A stretch of DNA of 64,000 nt from NCBI RefSeq assembly GCF_036670015.1, contig NZ_CP137636.1, positions 4,070,501-4,134,500 on the forward strand. Direction: 5' to 3'. The notes beneath the pieces are model-generated. The model searched no databases. It worked only from the letters and a program-made list of their open reading frames with translations, and was not told the DNA's origin. Of this stretch, positions 18,111 to 26,513 are shown piece by piece. Origin of the DNA: Niallia sp. XMNu-256. Its GTDB lineage: Bacteria > Bacillota > Bacilli > Bacillales > Cytobacillaceae. The translations under genes were made by a program, and so were the position numbers. Position 1 is the stretch's first letter. The number at the start of each line of letters is the position of its first letter.

Positions 18111-18941
18111 ATGAAAAAATGGTTAATAGGATTAGTAGTATTATTAGCAGTATCACTATTAGCAGCGTGTGGCGCCGGCGACACCGAAGAAGGTACTGAT
18201 ACAGCAGAATCAAAGGATATTGAATTAGGTGCGACAGCAGGTCCATACAGTGATATGCTTAAAAACGCGATTATCCCTGGCCTTGAAGAAAAAGGTTACA
18301 CAGTAAAATTAACAGAGTTCAGTGACTACATCCAACCGAATAACGCACTTGATACTGGTGACATTGATGCAAACCTTTTCCAACATACAATTTACCTTGA
18401 GGACTTCGCAGAACAAAACAATATGGATTTAACTCCTTTAATTATTGTACCTACAGCACCAATGGGCATTTACTCAGAAGTGTATAAGTCTCTTGATGAA
18501 ATTAAAGATGGCGCTACAGTTGCCGTTCCAAATGATCCAACGAATGCAGCTCGTGCATTTAATACATTACAAGACGCTGGTTTGTTAACAGTAAGTCAAG
18601 ATGCAGATCCTCTAACTGTTTCTGAAAGAGATGTCGTTGAAAACCCTAAAAATCTAAAATTCCAACCAATTGAAGCTGGTCAGCTGCCACGTGCAGTTGA
18701 GAGTGCAGACCTTTCTGCCGTACCAGGTAACTTTGCAATTGCAGCAAAAATGAATCTACTTGACGCATTACAACTTGAAAATATGGATGATCGTTACCGT
18801 AATGTTGTTGCAGTGAAAACTGAAAACAAAGATTCACAATTAGCAAAGGATATTAAAGAAGTCGTTGAATCTGATAAATTTGAAAAAGTAATTGATGATG
18901 AATTCCAAGGTTTTGGAAAGCCAGAATGGATGATTAAATAA
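18111..18941 (+). CDS. metQ: Methionine-binding lipoprotein MetQ
   Basis: NlpA-family substrate-binding lipoprotein, 276 aa. The signal peptide ends with LLAAC (Cys20). Family segments are GATAGPYSDMLK, DIDANLFQHTIYL, PNDPTNAARA and the C-terminal GFGKPEWMIK. It delivers methionine to MetNI. Confidence 0.96.
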   Translation: MKKWLIGLVVLLAVSLLAACGAGDTEEGTDTAESKDIELGATAGPYSDMLKNAIIPGLEEKGYTVKLTEFSDYIQPNNALDTGDIDANLFQHTIYLEDFAEQNNMDLTPLIIVPTAPMGIYSEVYKSLDEIKDGATVAVPNDPTNAARAFNTLQDAGLLTVSQDADPLTVSERDVVENPKNLKFQPIEAGQLPRAVESADLSAVPGNFAIAAKMNLLDALQLENMDDRYRNVVAVKTENKDSQLAKDIKEVVESDKFEKVIDDEFQGFGKPEWMIK

Positions 18942-18956
18942 AGTTCATGTATTTAA

Positions 18957-18987
18957 CCCCCTTATCGATTTTGATAAGGGTTTTTTT
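18957..18987 (+). terminator. Intrinsic terminator after metQ
   Basis: CCCTTATC-GATTTT-GATAAGGG followed by TTTTTTT. Confidence 0.92.
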
Positions 18988-19030
18988 ATCAAAAAATCGG
19001 TATGATTAAATTAAAAAAGGAGATTTCTAT

Positions 19031-20129
19031 ATGGAAACTATTTTTGTACATGGAGCCCCTAGTGAGTATGTACTAGAAACCGGAATTTTAAATAGATTAG
19101 AAGCTAAATTGTTAGAACGGGGATTTAAAAAGGTTCTCATTGTTCACGGAGAAAAATCTTGGGCAGCAGCAAAGCCGTATTGGCCGGCTTTAACAGAGAT
19201 TGAAGCAACCCAATATCAATATCATGGAGAAAACTCGTTATCGGAAATTGGTGCGGTTTCAAAACTTGTAATTAAAGGTTCTTATGATGCGATCATTGGC
19301 GTTGGAGGCGGTAAAATCCTTGATTTAGTAAAATCAGCTGGAAATGTCACACATAAACCGTCTGTCCTCATCCCTACTCTGGCATCGAATTGTTCTCCTT
19401 GGACACCTGTAAGCGTCATTTATGATGACGCAGGTACGTTTACCCGCTTCGATGTCTATCCTGTTGGAGCATCACTCGTATTAATCGAACCAGAAATTTT
19501 GTTAAACGGCCCTCTTGATATGTTCATTGCAGGGATTGCCGATACCCTAGCCAAATGGTATGAAGCCGATGTTCAACTCGCTCCTATTGAAACTAAATCC
19601 GTACCGTTGGAAATCTGTTACTTCACAGCAAAACAATGTAAGGATCTCTTATTACAATACTCCGAAGGTGCTGTGAATGCTGTTAAAGCCGGTATATTGA
19701 ACGATGACTTCATAAAGGTAACTGAAACGATCATCATGCTTGGCGGAATGGTTGGCGGCTTTGGGGACCATTATGGCCGTGTCGCAGGCGCCCATGCCGT
19801 ACACAACGGGTTAACGGTTTTAGAAGAGACTCATCATGCTTTACATGGTGAAAAGGTCGCCTATGGAATCCTTGTCCAATTAGTCTTGGAAAATAAATGG
19901 GATGAAATTGATCAGATTCTCCCATTCTATCAACAATTAAATTTACCTCTATCCATTGAAAATCTTGGCATTACACATGTTACCGATGAAATGATTAAAC
20001 AAGTGGCAGAAAAAAACCGTGATTCCGGAAGAATCCATTCATGTTCTGCCTGCTGAAATGACCGCTGAAGTTGTCAGCAAAGCGATAAAGGATTTAGAAG
20101 CATATAGTCGTTCCACTCTCTTATTGTAA
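19031..20129 (+). pseudogene. Iron-containing alcohol dehydrogenase (GldA/HcxA-like), frameshifted near the 3' end
   Basis: NAD(P)-dependent dehydrogenase of the GldA-like family. The cofactor motif is GVGGGKILD, followed by PTLASNCSPWTPVSV; metal-ligand regions AGIADTLAKW, HAVHNGL and HALHGEKVAYG are present. The main frame stops at 20056 after a tail unlike the family (ending RIHSCSAC). The other frame continues from the same point with ESIHVLPAEMTAEVVSKAI and a normal end at 20129. The switch lies at a run of seven A (20010-20016); removing one A restores one 365-codon gene. This may be a sequencing or assembly error, slippage at the A run, or a real mutation. An RBS (AAAGGAGA) precedes ATG 19031. 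Substrate unknown. Confidence 0.8.
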
Positions 20130-20134
20130 AAATA

Positions 20135-20174
20135 AAAAGCTTATCAATCGACTCTCCCGTTTGATAAGCTTTTA
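20135..20174. terminator. Terminator hairpin, left copy of a pair flanking the accessory cluster
   Basis: AAAAGCTTATCAA pairs with TTTGATAAGCTTTT around loop CGACTCTCCCG. A near-identical hairpin (36 of 40 positions, loop included) is at 26046-26086. It serves the dehydrogenase gene. Confidence 0.85.
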
Positions 20175-20239
20175 CTTCATAAATATCAAATAGTCCCTAT
20201 TGCCCGACCAGGTTAGTGACCATCAATAGAGTCGTTCCA

Positions 20240-20437
20240 TTACTTGATATCTCTTGAAAAAATAATTTCATAGTATGAAGCACTACCATACAAAGATCCA
20301 CTTGGTGAAAAAATCTGTACTAATTCCCATCCATCTTTAGCGTATTTATTAATAATTTCTTTATAATCCTCTGCAGGTTTTGTTGAAACTCCCTTTATTC
20401 CCTTTAAATTAATCTTGATAAATTGATATTCCTTCAA
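20240..20437 (-). CDS. Small DUF4177-like protein
   Basis: A 65-aa protein starting at TTG 20437 (GAGGCG 7 nt upstream). The pattern IINKYAKDGWELVQIF followed by a short C-terminal strand is typical of DUF4177 proteins, small alpha/beta proteins of unknown function. It is the last gene of the peptide cluster, 24 nt after the thioredoxin-like gene. Confidence 0.7.
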   Translation of the reverse strand: MKEYQFIKINLKGIKGVSTKPAEDYKEIINKYAKDGWELVQIFSPSGSLYGSASYYEIIFSRDIK

Positions 20438-20461
20438 TAGAATCGCCTCTTCTAAAATAAA

Positions 20462-20935
20462 TTAAAGAATTTGCTTTACCATTTTAATATCGGAAATTAC
20501 ACTTTTGTCCATTACAGTTCCATTTTTGTTAATAACAAATAGGAATGGTTTAGATTTAAGAAATAGCTCTTCCATTGTAATAAAAGAAAATTCATATAAA
20601 TTTTTATCATAATTATATTTATTTAAATAATCTATAGTTTCCTTTTCATTACTTATAAAGAGAATTTTAATTAAATTACCTTTTTTTTCTGATGTATAAA
20701 GTTCTTTTAACAATTTTTGACAGGCTATGCAATCAATATCTAAGCAGAGCAGTCCACTATATTCTTCTGTAAAGTAAAACTGATTTAAATTAATGGGGAT
20801 CTTTCCCCCAAGTGGAATACTTCCTTGAGAAAGGACCATATTAATAATCTTTGGTACACTTCGAATCAAGGAAAGGGTCATAATTAAATTTACAACTAAG
20901 ACTACACATAGAGTAATAATTAACCAATTGTTCAT
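20462..20935 (-). CDS. Membrane-anchored thioredoxin-like (TlpA/MauD-type) protein with CXXC
   Basis: 157 aa. One N-terminal transmembrane anchor (about 4-25) is followed by an extracytosolic thioredoxin-like domain. The candidate redox motif is CIAC (about 69-72, in LDIDCIACQK). FLFVINKNGTVMDKS matches the strand-turn after the cis-Pro region (SKPF). It pairs with the MauE-like protein upstream; such MauE/thioredoxin pairs act as extracytosolic thiol oxidoreductases. I infer a role in forming or rearranging a disulfide in the cluster peptide. The RBS is AGGAGAG. Confidence 0.72.
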   Translation of the reverse strand: MNNWLIITLCVVLVVNLIMTLSLIRSVPKIINMVLSQGSIPLGGKIPINLNQFYFTEEYSGLLCLDIDCIACQKLLKELYTSEKKGNLIKILFISNEKETIDYLNKYNYDKNLYEFSFITMEELFLKSKPFLFVINKNGTVMDKSVISDIKMVKQIL

Positions 20936-20950
20936 ACTGCTCTCCTACTT

Positions 20951-21466
20951 TTACCTTAATAAAATCGTGTATTTATTAACATAAGAAAGAATAAACTTTG
21001 ATCCAATAAGAATCCCCGCAAAGATAATGCCCATTATTTCCATTTGGGTTTCTATAAAAATACTGATTATAAAAACAATAAGAGTAAAAAGGTTTTTTAA
21101 AATTTTTGATACAGAAACTTTTTCAATGATAATGTCACCAAAACAACCACATTCTTGTTGCTCCTTATTCGTAATTAAGGAGTAGTTAATGACTAGTGTT
21201 GCTAGAATATATAGAGTTATAGCTATATATATACCAACGAATTGGGTAGTAGGAATTAATAAAAGTAACCCACCAATTATTTCAATTATTGAGAAAAGGA
21301 CAGTTATGGATTTATACATGATTTCACTATGATGACTTTTAAGTTGCAAATTTATTAACCTCTTAAAGTTTTGATAGAAGTTTTCATGACTATACAATTT
21401 AAAAAGGCCAGAAATTAACAGCAAAAAGGACTGATAATATAGGAAGATACTGATTAAATTATCCAA
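20951..21466 (-). CDS. MauE/DoxX-type membrane protein with CGCFG motif
   Basis: 171 aa, four or five transmembrane segments. ECGCFGD (about 112-118) is the conserved Cys motif of MauE-type proteins, which reduce or oxidise a partner thioredoxin across the membrane. It overlaps the previous gene by 8 bp and starts with TTG. The thioredoxin-like gene follows directly, so the two probably form one redox unit. Confidence 0.72.
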   Translation of the reverse strand: MDNLISIFLYYQSFLLLISGLFKLYSHENFYQNFKRLINLQLKSHHSEIMYKSITVLFSIIEIIGGLLLLIPTTQFVGIYIAITLYILATLVINYSLITNKEQQECGCFGDIIIEKVSVSKILKNLFTLIVFIISIFIETQMEIMGIIFAGILIGSKFILSYVNKYTILLR

Positions 21467-21914
21467 TTTTTCTTAACTTTCTTTTTCTAATGACATTTAC
21501 TAATACACCGGTGATTGTCCCTGCTACAATCCAGTAGATAATTTGACTAGCAAATCCAGATATGGACAAATTTAAATCTACACTTACAATCGTATTGTTA
21601 GAGCCCGTATTCCAGGTAGAAATGCTTTCAATAAAATTACCCATTGTATTTGATTTCGAAAAGAAATAAAAAGGAATTAAAGTGATTAAACTTGCTAAAA
21701 AGGCACTTAAAGCTCCTGCTAAGATTAAATTGTATTTATTTTGACCAATGGTTGCTATTAAAGCCGTTATGATTGGTGTAAGAAGTACAACCAACATCAT
21801 TATTAAAAGAAAAGCAAGGTTTGACGAGCTTTCTTGATAAATCCATATATTTAGCATTAAAACGATAGAGACTAATATGAAACCAGTTAGTATACTCAAC
21901 ATTATTTTTTTCAT
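21459..21914 (-). CDS. Unknown four-TM membrane protein
   Basis: 151 aa with hydrophobic segments around 5-27, 33-57, 63-86 and 120-142, and a basic C terminus (VIRKRKLRKIG). I do not recognise a family. The RBS AGGAGG is 6 nt before the ATG. In this cluster, between a CPBP protease and a MauE-like protein, it might act in immunity or maturation; this is inference only. Confidence 0.6.
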   Translation of the reverse strand: MKKIMLSILTGFILVSIVLMLNIWIYQESSSNLAFLLIMMLVVLLTPIITALIATIGQNKYNLILAGALSAFLASLITLIPFYFFSKSNTMGNFIESISTWNTGSNNTIVSVDLNLSISGFASQIIYWIVAGTITGVLVNVIRKRKLRKIG

Positions 21915-21925
21915 TTTAAAACCTC

Positions 21926-22564
21926 CTAAAAAGAAACCAACATATTATAGGCCAAGTGAATCATAAAACAAGGCAAAAGGTTTTTTGTTTTATAATATAT
22001 AATTCCAAAAATTAAACCTAAAGGAAAACGAATAAGCAAATTATCTATTAAAGATGTATCTTGGTGAAACCCAATTGCAAATATTAGTGAGCATAAAACG
22101 ATTGCAAGAATGGCATTCATGCTCTCTGTCATCCTTCTCTGTAAGATTCCTCTAAATAACAGTTCCTCTCCAAAACATGATACAGAGAAGTGTATCAAAA
22201 CAGGCATTGCCATAGTAAAGTTACTAAAAATTACAAATGTAAGAATCGCTATACTAATTACATAAGTCCCTACTTCTACTAATCTATTCTCTCCTATTAA
22301 CCTGAATCCAATCGTCCTTAATTGAGTATTTCCAATCTTCACTTCAAATATTGTTGGGACAATCACTAAAGCTATTAGCATTGGAAGTGTACCAATTAAT
22401 AAAAACGGGGCTGGATCGTATGTTAAGCTATCTTTTTTAATGGAAAATATATTATGATCAAAAAAAAACGCAAAAGAAAATAAGAGAGCAATCATGAGAA
22501 TATAAGAGATGTAAACAATACTAACACCAACAGTTGTTTTGATAAATGCATTTTGCACACTCAT
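21926..22564 (-). CDS. CPBP-family intramembrane metalloprotease
   Basis: 212 aa membrane protein with the CPBP (CAAX protease and bacteriocin-processing) motifs: EELLFRG (about 136-142), FAIGFH (about 164-169) and HLAYN (about 200-204). Members mature or confer immunity to peptide bacteriocins in many Gram-positives (for example SkfC). It overlaps the upstream permease gene by 4 bp (ATGA), so the two are translationally coupled. Confidence 0.85.
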   Translation of the reverse strand: MSVQNAFIKTTVGVSIVYISYILMIALLFSFAFFFDHNIFSIKKDSLTYDPAPFLLIGTLPMLIALVIVPTIFEVKIGNTQLRTIGFRLIGENRLVEVGTYVISIAILTFVIFSNFTMAMPVLIHFSVSCFGEELLFRGILQRRMTESMNAILAIVLCSLIFAIGFHQDTSLIDNLLIRFPLGLIFGIIYYKTKNLLPCFMIHLAYNMLVSF

Positions 22565-23307
22565 GATTTAACCTCTTTAAATCTAACCAACGGAATACAG
22601 ATTAGTAGCAAGCCAATGATATAAATAAATAAAATCATTAGATCTTGATATTGAAAATTACGGTTAAAATCCGTAATTGTTAACGGCAACCACTCATCTA
22701 TAACACCGTACGCATTTAACAATGAGGATAATAGGGATAATCCTATTGTGCCGAAGATAACACCTATATTCCCAAATAGCAGGGCCAAATTAAAGGATAA
22801 CAAAATAAATATGAGGGCTAACGAAATGAATGAGGCACAAGCAATCAATATATTTAAAACCTCACTTGTTTTGCCCACTATTGTAATATTTTCCGGGGTA
22901 AATATCATACAGCTAATAATCATAAATAGAGCAAATGTTACGATGATCATAACCATGTTTGCAAATGAAACGATTAACTTAGAAAAAATTACTTTTACTC
23001 GACTTGGACTATTTAAGAAATAAGTAGATAATATTCTCTGGTCCAATTCCGCCCCCAATATGTTCCATACGGATATACAAGCGATAATTGCTGTTATTCC
23101 TAACATATTAAAGATCCCGACCACTCCGATAATTAGTTCACTTATGGGAATTAAATTATTACCTTCTTGTTGGATATTGACCAATCCACCCCCAGTGGCT
23201 AATTGGTATACAATAAAAACACCTATTAATGCAAGTGTGACAAGCGAAACATAAAATTCCTTTCTCCTAAACAGCTTTCTAAATTCAACACTTATTAATC
23301 TAGCCAT
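22561..23307 (-). CDS. ABC-2-type transporter permease (pair 2)
   Basis: 248 aa with six predicted membrane segments. It starts MARLISVEFRKLFRRKEF, a common opening of ABC-2 permeases. The RBS is AAGGAG. It probably pairs with the ATPase gene just upstream (10-nt gap) to export the peptide or protect the cell from it. Confidence 0.8.
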   Translation of the reverse strand: MARLISVEFRKLFRRKEFYVSLVTLALIGVFIVYQLATGGGLVNIQQEGNNLIPISELIIGVVGIFNMLGITAIIACISVWNILGAELDQRILSTYFLNSPSRVKVIFSKLIVSFANMVMIIVTFALFMIISCMIFTPENITIVGKTSEVLNILIACASFISLALIFILLSFNLALLFGNIGVIFGTIGLSLLSSLLNAYGVIDEWLPLTITDFNRNFQYQDLMILFIYIIGLLLICIPLVRFKEVKS

Positions 23308-23316
23308 TCTTTCTCC

Positions 23317-24171
23317 TTATCCAAATAATTGTTCTAATTTATTTTCGATTGATTCAATATGCTTTAAAGATACTCCTAAAGAACTCACGATAGAAACGAT
23401 CTTATCTACTTCAATACCTTCAATTTCTATATATTCATCTATAACTCTGGCATCGTACCCTTTAGCCGTTAAGACCTTTACTACTTTGGCATTATCTGAA
23501 GTTATGATTCTACACCCTTTACCAATAGGTATTTCATCCATATGACAATCTAACTTTAAATGTCCTCTCTCTAGAAACAGAACACGATCTACTAATCCCT
23601 GCAATTCTGAAAGTTGATGACTTGAAATAAATATAAGTACCCCTTTTTGGGATAATTCTTTTAAACTATGCTGAAGATCCTTAATTCCGTTTGGGTCAAG
23701 ACCCACAAAAGGTTCGTCTAAAATTAGAATACTGGGTTCGACAATTAACGCGCCAGCAAGTCCTAATCTTTGACACATACCAAAAGAGTAATCCTTTATT
23801 TTCCGTTTTGATTTATCTAACCCCACTAAATTTAAGGTGCCTTCAATTTTCCTTTCATCCATATTTCTAAGAATACATATTTCCTTTAGATACTCATAAT
23901 TAGTTAAATATTTAGGAATTCTAGGTTCAAATAAGACGCCCAAATGACTATATACTTTTTTCCAATCTCTCCAAGGGTCTACACCCAAAACATGTACTAT
24001 CCCACTACTTTTTTTAGATAGCCCCGTTAATATTTTCATTAATGTACTTTTTCCAGCACCATTCTTACCTAATAATCCGATAACACATGGAGTTTCTACT
24101 TTAAAACTAATATCTTTCAGAATACAAAAATCACCACTATATTTGGATAAATTCTGGACTTCAACGATCAA
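23317..24171 (-). CDS. ABC transporter ATP-binding protein (pair 2)
   Basis: Walker A GKNGAGKSTLMK, signature YSFGMCQRLGLA (a variant of LSGGQ), Walker B ILILDEPFVGLDP, switch SSHQLSE. The C-terminal extension (about 205-284) is usual for CcmA/NatA-type exporters. I chose TTG 24171 (MIVEVQNLSKYSG) because GAGGTG lies 7 nt upstream; the frame runs to another TTG at 24186. About 284 aa. Confidence 0.82.
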   Translation of the reverse strand: MIVEVQNLSKYSGDFCILKDISFKVETPCVIGLLGKNGAGKSTLMKILTGLSKKSSGIVHVLGVDPWRDWKKVYSHLGVLFEPRIPKYLTNYEYLKEICILRNMDERKIEGTLNLVGLDKSKRKIKDYSFGMCQRLGLAGALIVEPSILILDEPFVGLDPNGIKDLQHSLKELSQKGVLIFISSHQLSELQGLVDRVLFLERGHLKLDCHMDEIPIGKGCRIITSDNAKVVKVLTAKGYDARVIDEYIEIEGIEVDKIVSIVSSLGVSLKHIESIENKLEQLFG

Positions 24172-24187
24172 TTTACTACACCTCAAA

Positions 24188-24925
24188 TTAATATCTTACG
24201 AATCCCTTTTCTCTTTTTGTTAAATCAAAATAATATTTAAACAACTTATTTCCTATCAAATAAACTAATATTGAATTTATTATAGAAATAATTAAAAACA
24301 TGTATTCATTGCTCTGAATAAATATATTTAATGATAGGAACGGAATTACTAATGCCCCTATATATTTCAAATTGTATAACCATTGTTCCCACGGTAGTAT
24401 TGTACATAGCATGATGACAATCATCATAATATTTACAGTACTTCCTGTATCCTTATAATAGAGAGTTAACCCTGATACGAATAATCCAATCCCTAAACTA
24501 CCAATAAATAAGGGAAAGAACGCTATTGAAATTTGCAAAAACACCTTGAGTCCATCTACAGATAGGAAGGAAAAAATACCTCCAATTAATAATACAATTG
24601 GGAGAGTCCAAACCCCATCAGCTAGGATCCTTGCAATGAGTAGTTGTTTAAACTCTGTATTTCTAGAAACAATTCTCTCTAATATTCCTAATTGCATATC
24701 TCCTCTAATATTATCTCCTCCAGCCCCAATCAAAGCTAACATGACTGGCCAAAGGATCATCATAAATCCCTGAGACAAATCAAAAATGGCAGTAATAACC
24801 GATAAGAAGATACCAATAAATATTAAATTACTAATAATATTAGTGAAAAAAGCAAATTTATAATTTTTCAATATGTAATAATTTCTTTTGATTTCATTAC
24901 TAATAAGTTCTAAGAATCTTTTCAT
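24188..24925 (-). CDS. ABC-2-type transporter permease (pair 1)
   Basis: About 245 aa, six hydrophobic segments, N terminus MKRFLELISNEIKRNYYILK. It resembles ABC-2 permeases of antibiotic/peptide exporters (GDNIRGDMQLGILERI loop). ATG 24925 lies 1 nt after the stop of the preceding ATPase gene, a tight operon junction; an upstream ATG at 24952 would overlap it. Confidence 0.78.
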   Translation of the reverse strand: MKRFLELISNEIKRNYYILKNYKFAFFTNIISNLIFIGIFLSVITAIFDLSQGFMMILWPVMLALIGAGGDNIRGDMQLGILERIVSRNTEFKQLLIARILADGVWTLPIVLLIGGIFSFLSVDGLKVFLQISIAFFPLFIGSLGIGLFVSGLTLYYKDTGSTVNIMMIVIMLCTILPWEQWLYNLKYIGALVIPFLSLNIFIQSNEYMFLIISIINSILVYLIGNKLFKYYFDLTKREKGFVRY

Positions 24926-24926
24926 T

Positions 24927-25580
24927 TTATCTAATACTCCCAATTGTGGCAACAGACTTATGTATAGGGCTTAATATCCTATTTTCTAATAGAACCTCTC
25001 TATGAATGGTGTTGTGCAAAAAGTTTCTATCATGACTAACTATAATAATTGTAATATTCCATTCCTTATTTAATTTGTGTAAAACCGAGGTTAAATGCTT
25101 TACTGAATCTTCATCAAGCCCATTTGTTGGCTCGTCCATCAAGAGTAAATCAGGGTTATTTAATAACGAAATTCCTAATGAAAGCTTTTGCTGCATCCCT
25201 CTAGAATATGAACCTGATAATTCATTTATAAAATCTTCAAGATTTAAGAGTTTTATTATCCTTTTACTTATTTCTCTCTTATTTTTAATTCCAAATATGG
25301 TTGAAAAGTATATTAAGTTTTCATATCCCGTTAGGTTCCAATAAAAATTTCGAGACCCTTCTAATAGCATTTCTGTTTGAATTTTTTTGGAGTAGATAAT
25401 TTCTCCCGCATCCTGGGTTAGTAAATTGCCCATTATTTTTAATAAAGTCGTTTTACCGGCACCATTACTACCAGACAAACCTAAAATTTCCCCTTCAAAA
25501 ATATCAAGGCATATGTTGTCTAGTATTATTTTGTTCTCATACCTCTTTGAGATATTCTTCATATGTACTAAACATTCCAA
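24927..25580 (-). CDS. ABC transporter ATP-binding protein (pair 1)
   Basis: About 217 aa. Walker A GSNGAGKTTLLK, signature YSRGMQQKLSLG, Walker B LLLMDEPTNGLDED, switch VSHDRNF. The TTG start at 25580 is 10 nt after GAGGAG; TTG 25589 is only 1 nt away and ATG 25562 is further in. It follows the small peptide gene after an attenuating hairpin, and its permease follows it. Confidence 0.8.
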   Translation of the reverse strand: MECLVHMKNISKRYENKIILDNICLDIFEGEILGLSGSNGAGKTTLLKIMGNLLTQDAGEIIYSKKIQTEMLLEGSRNFYWNLTGYENLIYFSTIFGIKNKREISKRIIKLLNLEDFINELSGSYSRGMQQKLSLGISLLNNPDLLLMDEPTNGLDEDSVKHLTSVLHKLNKEWNITIIIVSHDRNFLHNTIHREVLLENRILSPIHKSVATIGSIR

Positions 25581-25606
25581 GTTAAACAAACTCCTCTTAA
25601 TTAATC

Positions 25607-25645
25607 AAAACAGGATCCCTAAAAAGGAAGGGAATCCTGTTTTTT
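25607..25645 (-). terminator. Hairpin between the small peptide gene and the ABC genes, candidate attenuating terminator
   Basis: On the minus strand AACAGGATTCCC pairs with GGGATCCTGTT (one bulge or mismatch), followed by TTTTGATT. The short T run suggests partial termination, giving more peptide mRNA than transporter mRNA, as in many bacteriocin operons. Confidence 0.6.
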
Positions 25646-25651
25646 GCTAGA

Positions 25652-25753
25652 TTAAACAGACCATTTTTTTGTTACTTGATAACAAACTTCAATGTTAATA
25701 AAAAAAGTTATTCCAACACAACCTGGTTTTGAAGCAAATAGATTCTTTAACAT
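25652..25753 (-). CDS. 33-aa two-cysteine peptide, candidate bacteriocin/RiPP precursor
   Basis: ATG 25753 has a very strong RBS (AAAGAGGTGG, 5-6 nt spacing), so I take this start rather than the unsupported longer frame to 25852. The peptide begins MLKNLFASKPGC and ends in CYQVTKKWSV. It has two cysteines, Cys12 and Cys24, flanking a hydrophobic stretch (VGITFFINIEV), and a basic tail. It is the first gene of an operon with two ABC exporter pairs, a CPBP protease and a thiol-oxidoreductase pair, which points to a secreted disulfide-bonded peptide. No radical SAM, lanthipeptide, YcaO or cyclase gene is nearby. I do not recognise a known bacteriocin family. Confidence 0.65.
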   Translation of the reverse strand: MLKNLFASKPGCVGITFFINIEVCYQVTKKWSV

Positions 25754-25853
25754 GATTTCCACCTCTTTCTTCCTATTTTTTCTAATTATTTTGAAATAAT
25801 ATATTATTTCTATATAAAATATTATCAGACAATTTAAGACATGGCAAGACAAG

Positions 25854-25890
25854 TTTACAGAATTTACTTTTTCTTTACAATTTCTTTACA
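25854..25890. repeat. TTTACA direct repeats upstream of the peptide operon, candidate regulator site
   Basis: TTTACA at 25854, 25874 and 25885, and TTTACT at 25863. The last three are exactly 11 bp apart, giving the tandem TTTCTTTACA(A/T). The pattern resembles PhoP boxes (TTHACA repeated about every 11 bp), but the motifs read on the strand opposite to the operon, so the regulator is uncertain. Confidence 0.35.
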
Positions 25891-26045
25891 TATAATCAAT
25901 CTCTTATCCTATTGTCTTTGTTCAAACACACTTTCCAAGTTCCTAGGCAATCAAGATTATTTATACCCTTCATCATATAATTAAGACATTACTTATAGGC
26001 ATGTTTACTTATACTAAGTTATAATCGACAAAATGTTTACACAAC

Positions 26046-26086
26046 AAAAAGCTTATCAACCGATTCTCTCGTCTGATAAGCTTTTT
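26046..26086. terminator. Terminator hairpin, right copy of the flanking pair; ends doxX
   Basis: AAAAGCTTATCA pairs with TGATAAGCTTTT, loop ACCGATTCTCTCGTC. It lies 5 bp after the doxX stop and matches the hairpin at 20135-20174 in 36 of 40 positions. Confidence 0.85.
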
Positions 26087-26090
26087 CAAA

Positions 26091-26513
26091 TTATATATTC
26101 TCACTGACTGTATCTTGGTTTTTAGAAAAAAGTGAATCAACGGATAGTAACTTGCTGCCGTTAATCACGATCACTACTGCCATTGCCAACAAGGCCAAGT
26201 CCAGTTCCCATCCAGCCCCTGCACCATTTCCTAGGAAACCACCGGATAATTTTGCCGTTAAAGTTGCACCAATCATAATAATTCCTAGTAATGCAGAAAC
26301 GATTTTACTACCTAAACCAATAATTAAAGCAAATCCACCAACTAGTTCAATAATTGCTACTACATAAGCTAATGGTCCTGGTAATCCAATACTAGAAAAC
26401 CAAGCTACTGTGTTTTCAATTCCACCTGCAAATTTCACATAACCATGAACAAAAAATGTAATTCCTAATATCACTCGTAAAATAAGTGTGCTAACTTCTA
26501 ATTTATTTTCCAT
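26091..26513 (-). CDS. DoxX-family membrane protein (MhqP/CatD-like)
   Basis: 140 aa, four transmembrane segments. ILRVILGITFFVHGYVKF and the Gly-rich GAGAGWELDLALL loop are DoxX-family features. B. subtilis relatives (MhqP, CatD) are induced by quinones and catechol together with ring-cleavage dioxygenases. Here a DODA-type dioxygenase and an MhqD-like hydrolase lie just upstream, supporting a role in aromatic/quinone detoxification. Confidence 0.85.
   Translation of the reverse strand: MENKLEVSTLILRVILGITFFVHGYVKFAGGIENTVAWFSSIGLPGPLAYVVAIIELVGGFALIIGLGSKIVSALLGIIMIGATLTAKLSGGFLGNGAGAGWELDLALLAMAVVIVINGSKLLSVDSLFSKNQDTVSENI

Noticed and set aside
20240-25753. Lanthipeptide, sactipeptide or circular bacteriocin cluster
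   Set aside because: No LanM/LanBC, radical SAM, YcaO or SpoIIM-type (DUF95) gene is present.
25652-25852. 66-residue reading of the small peptide
   Set aside because: The upstream half is AT-rich non-family sequence without an RBS, while ATG 25753 has a near-ideal one.
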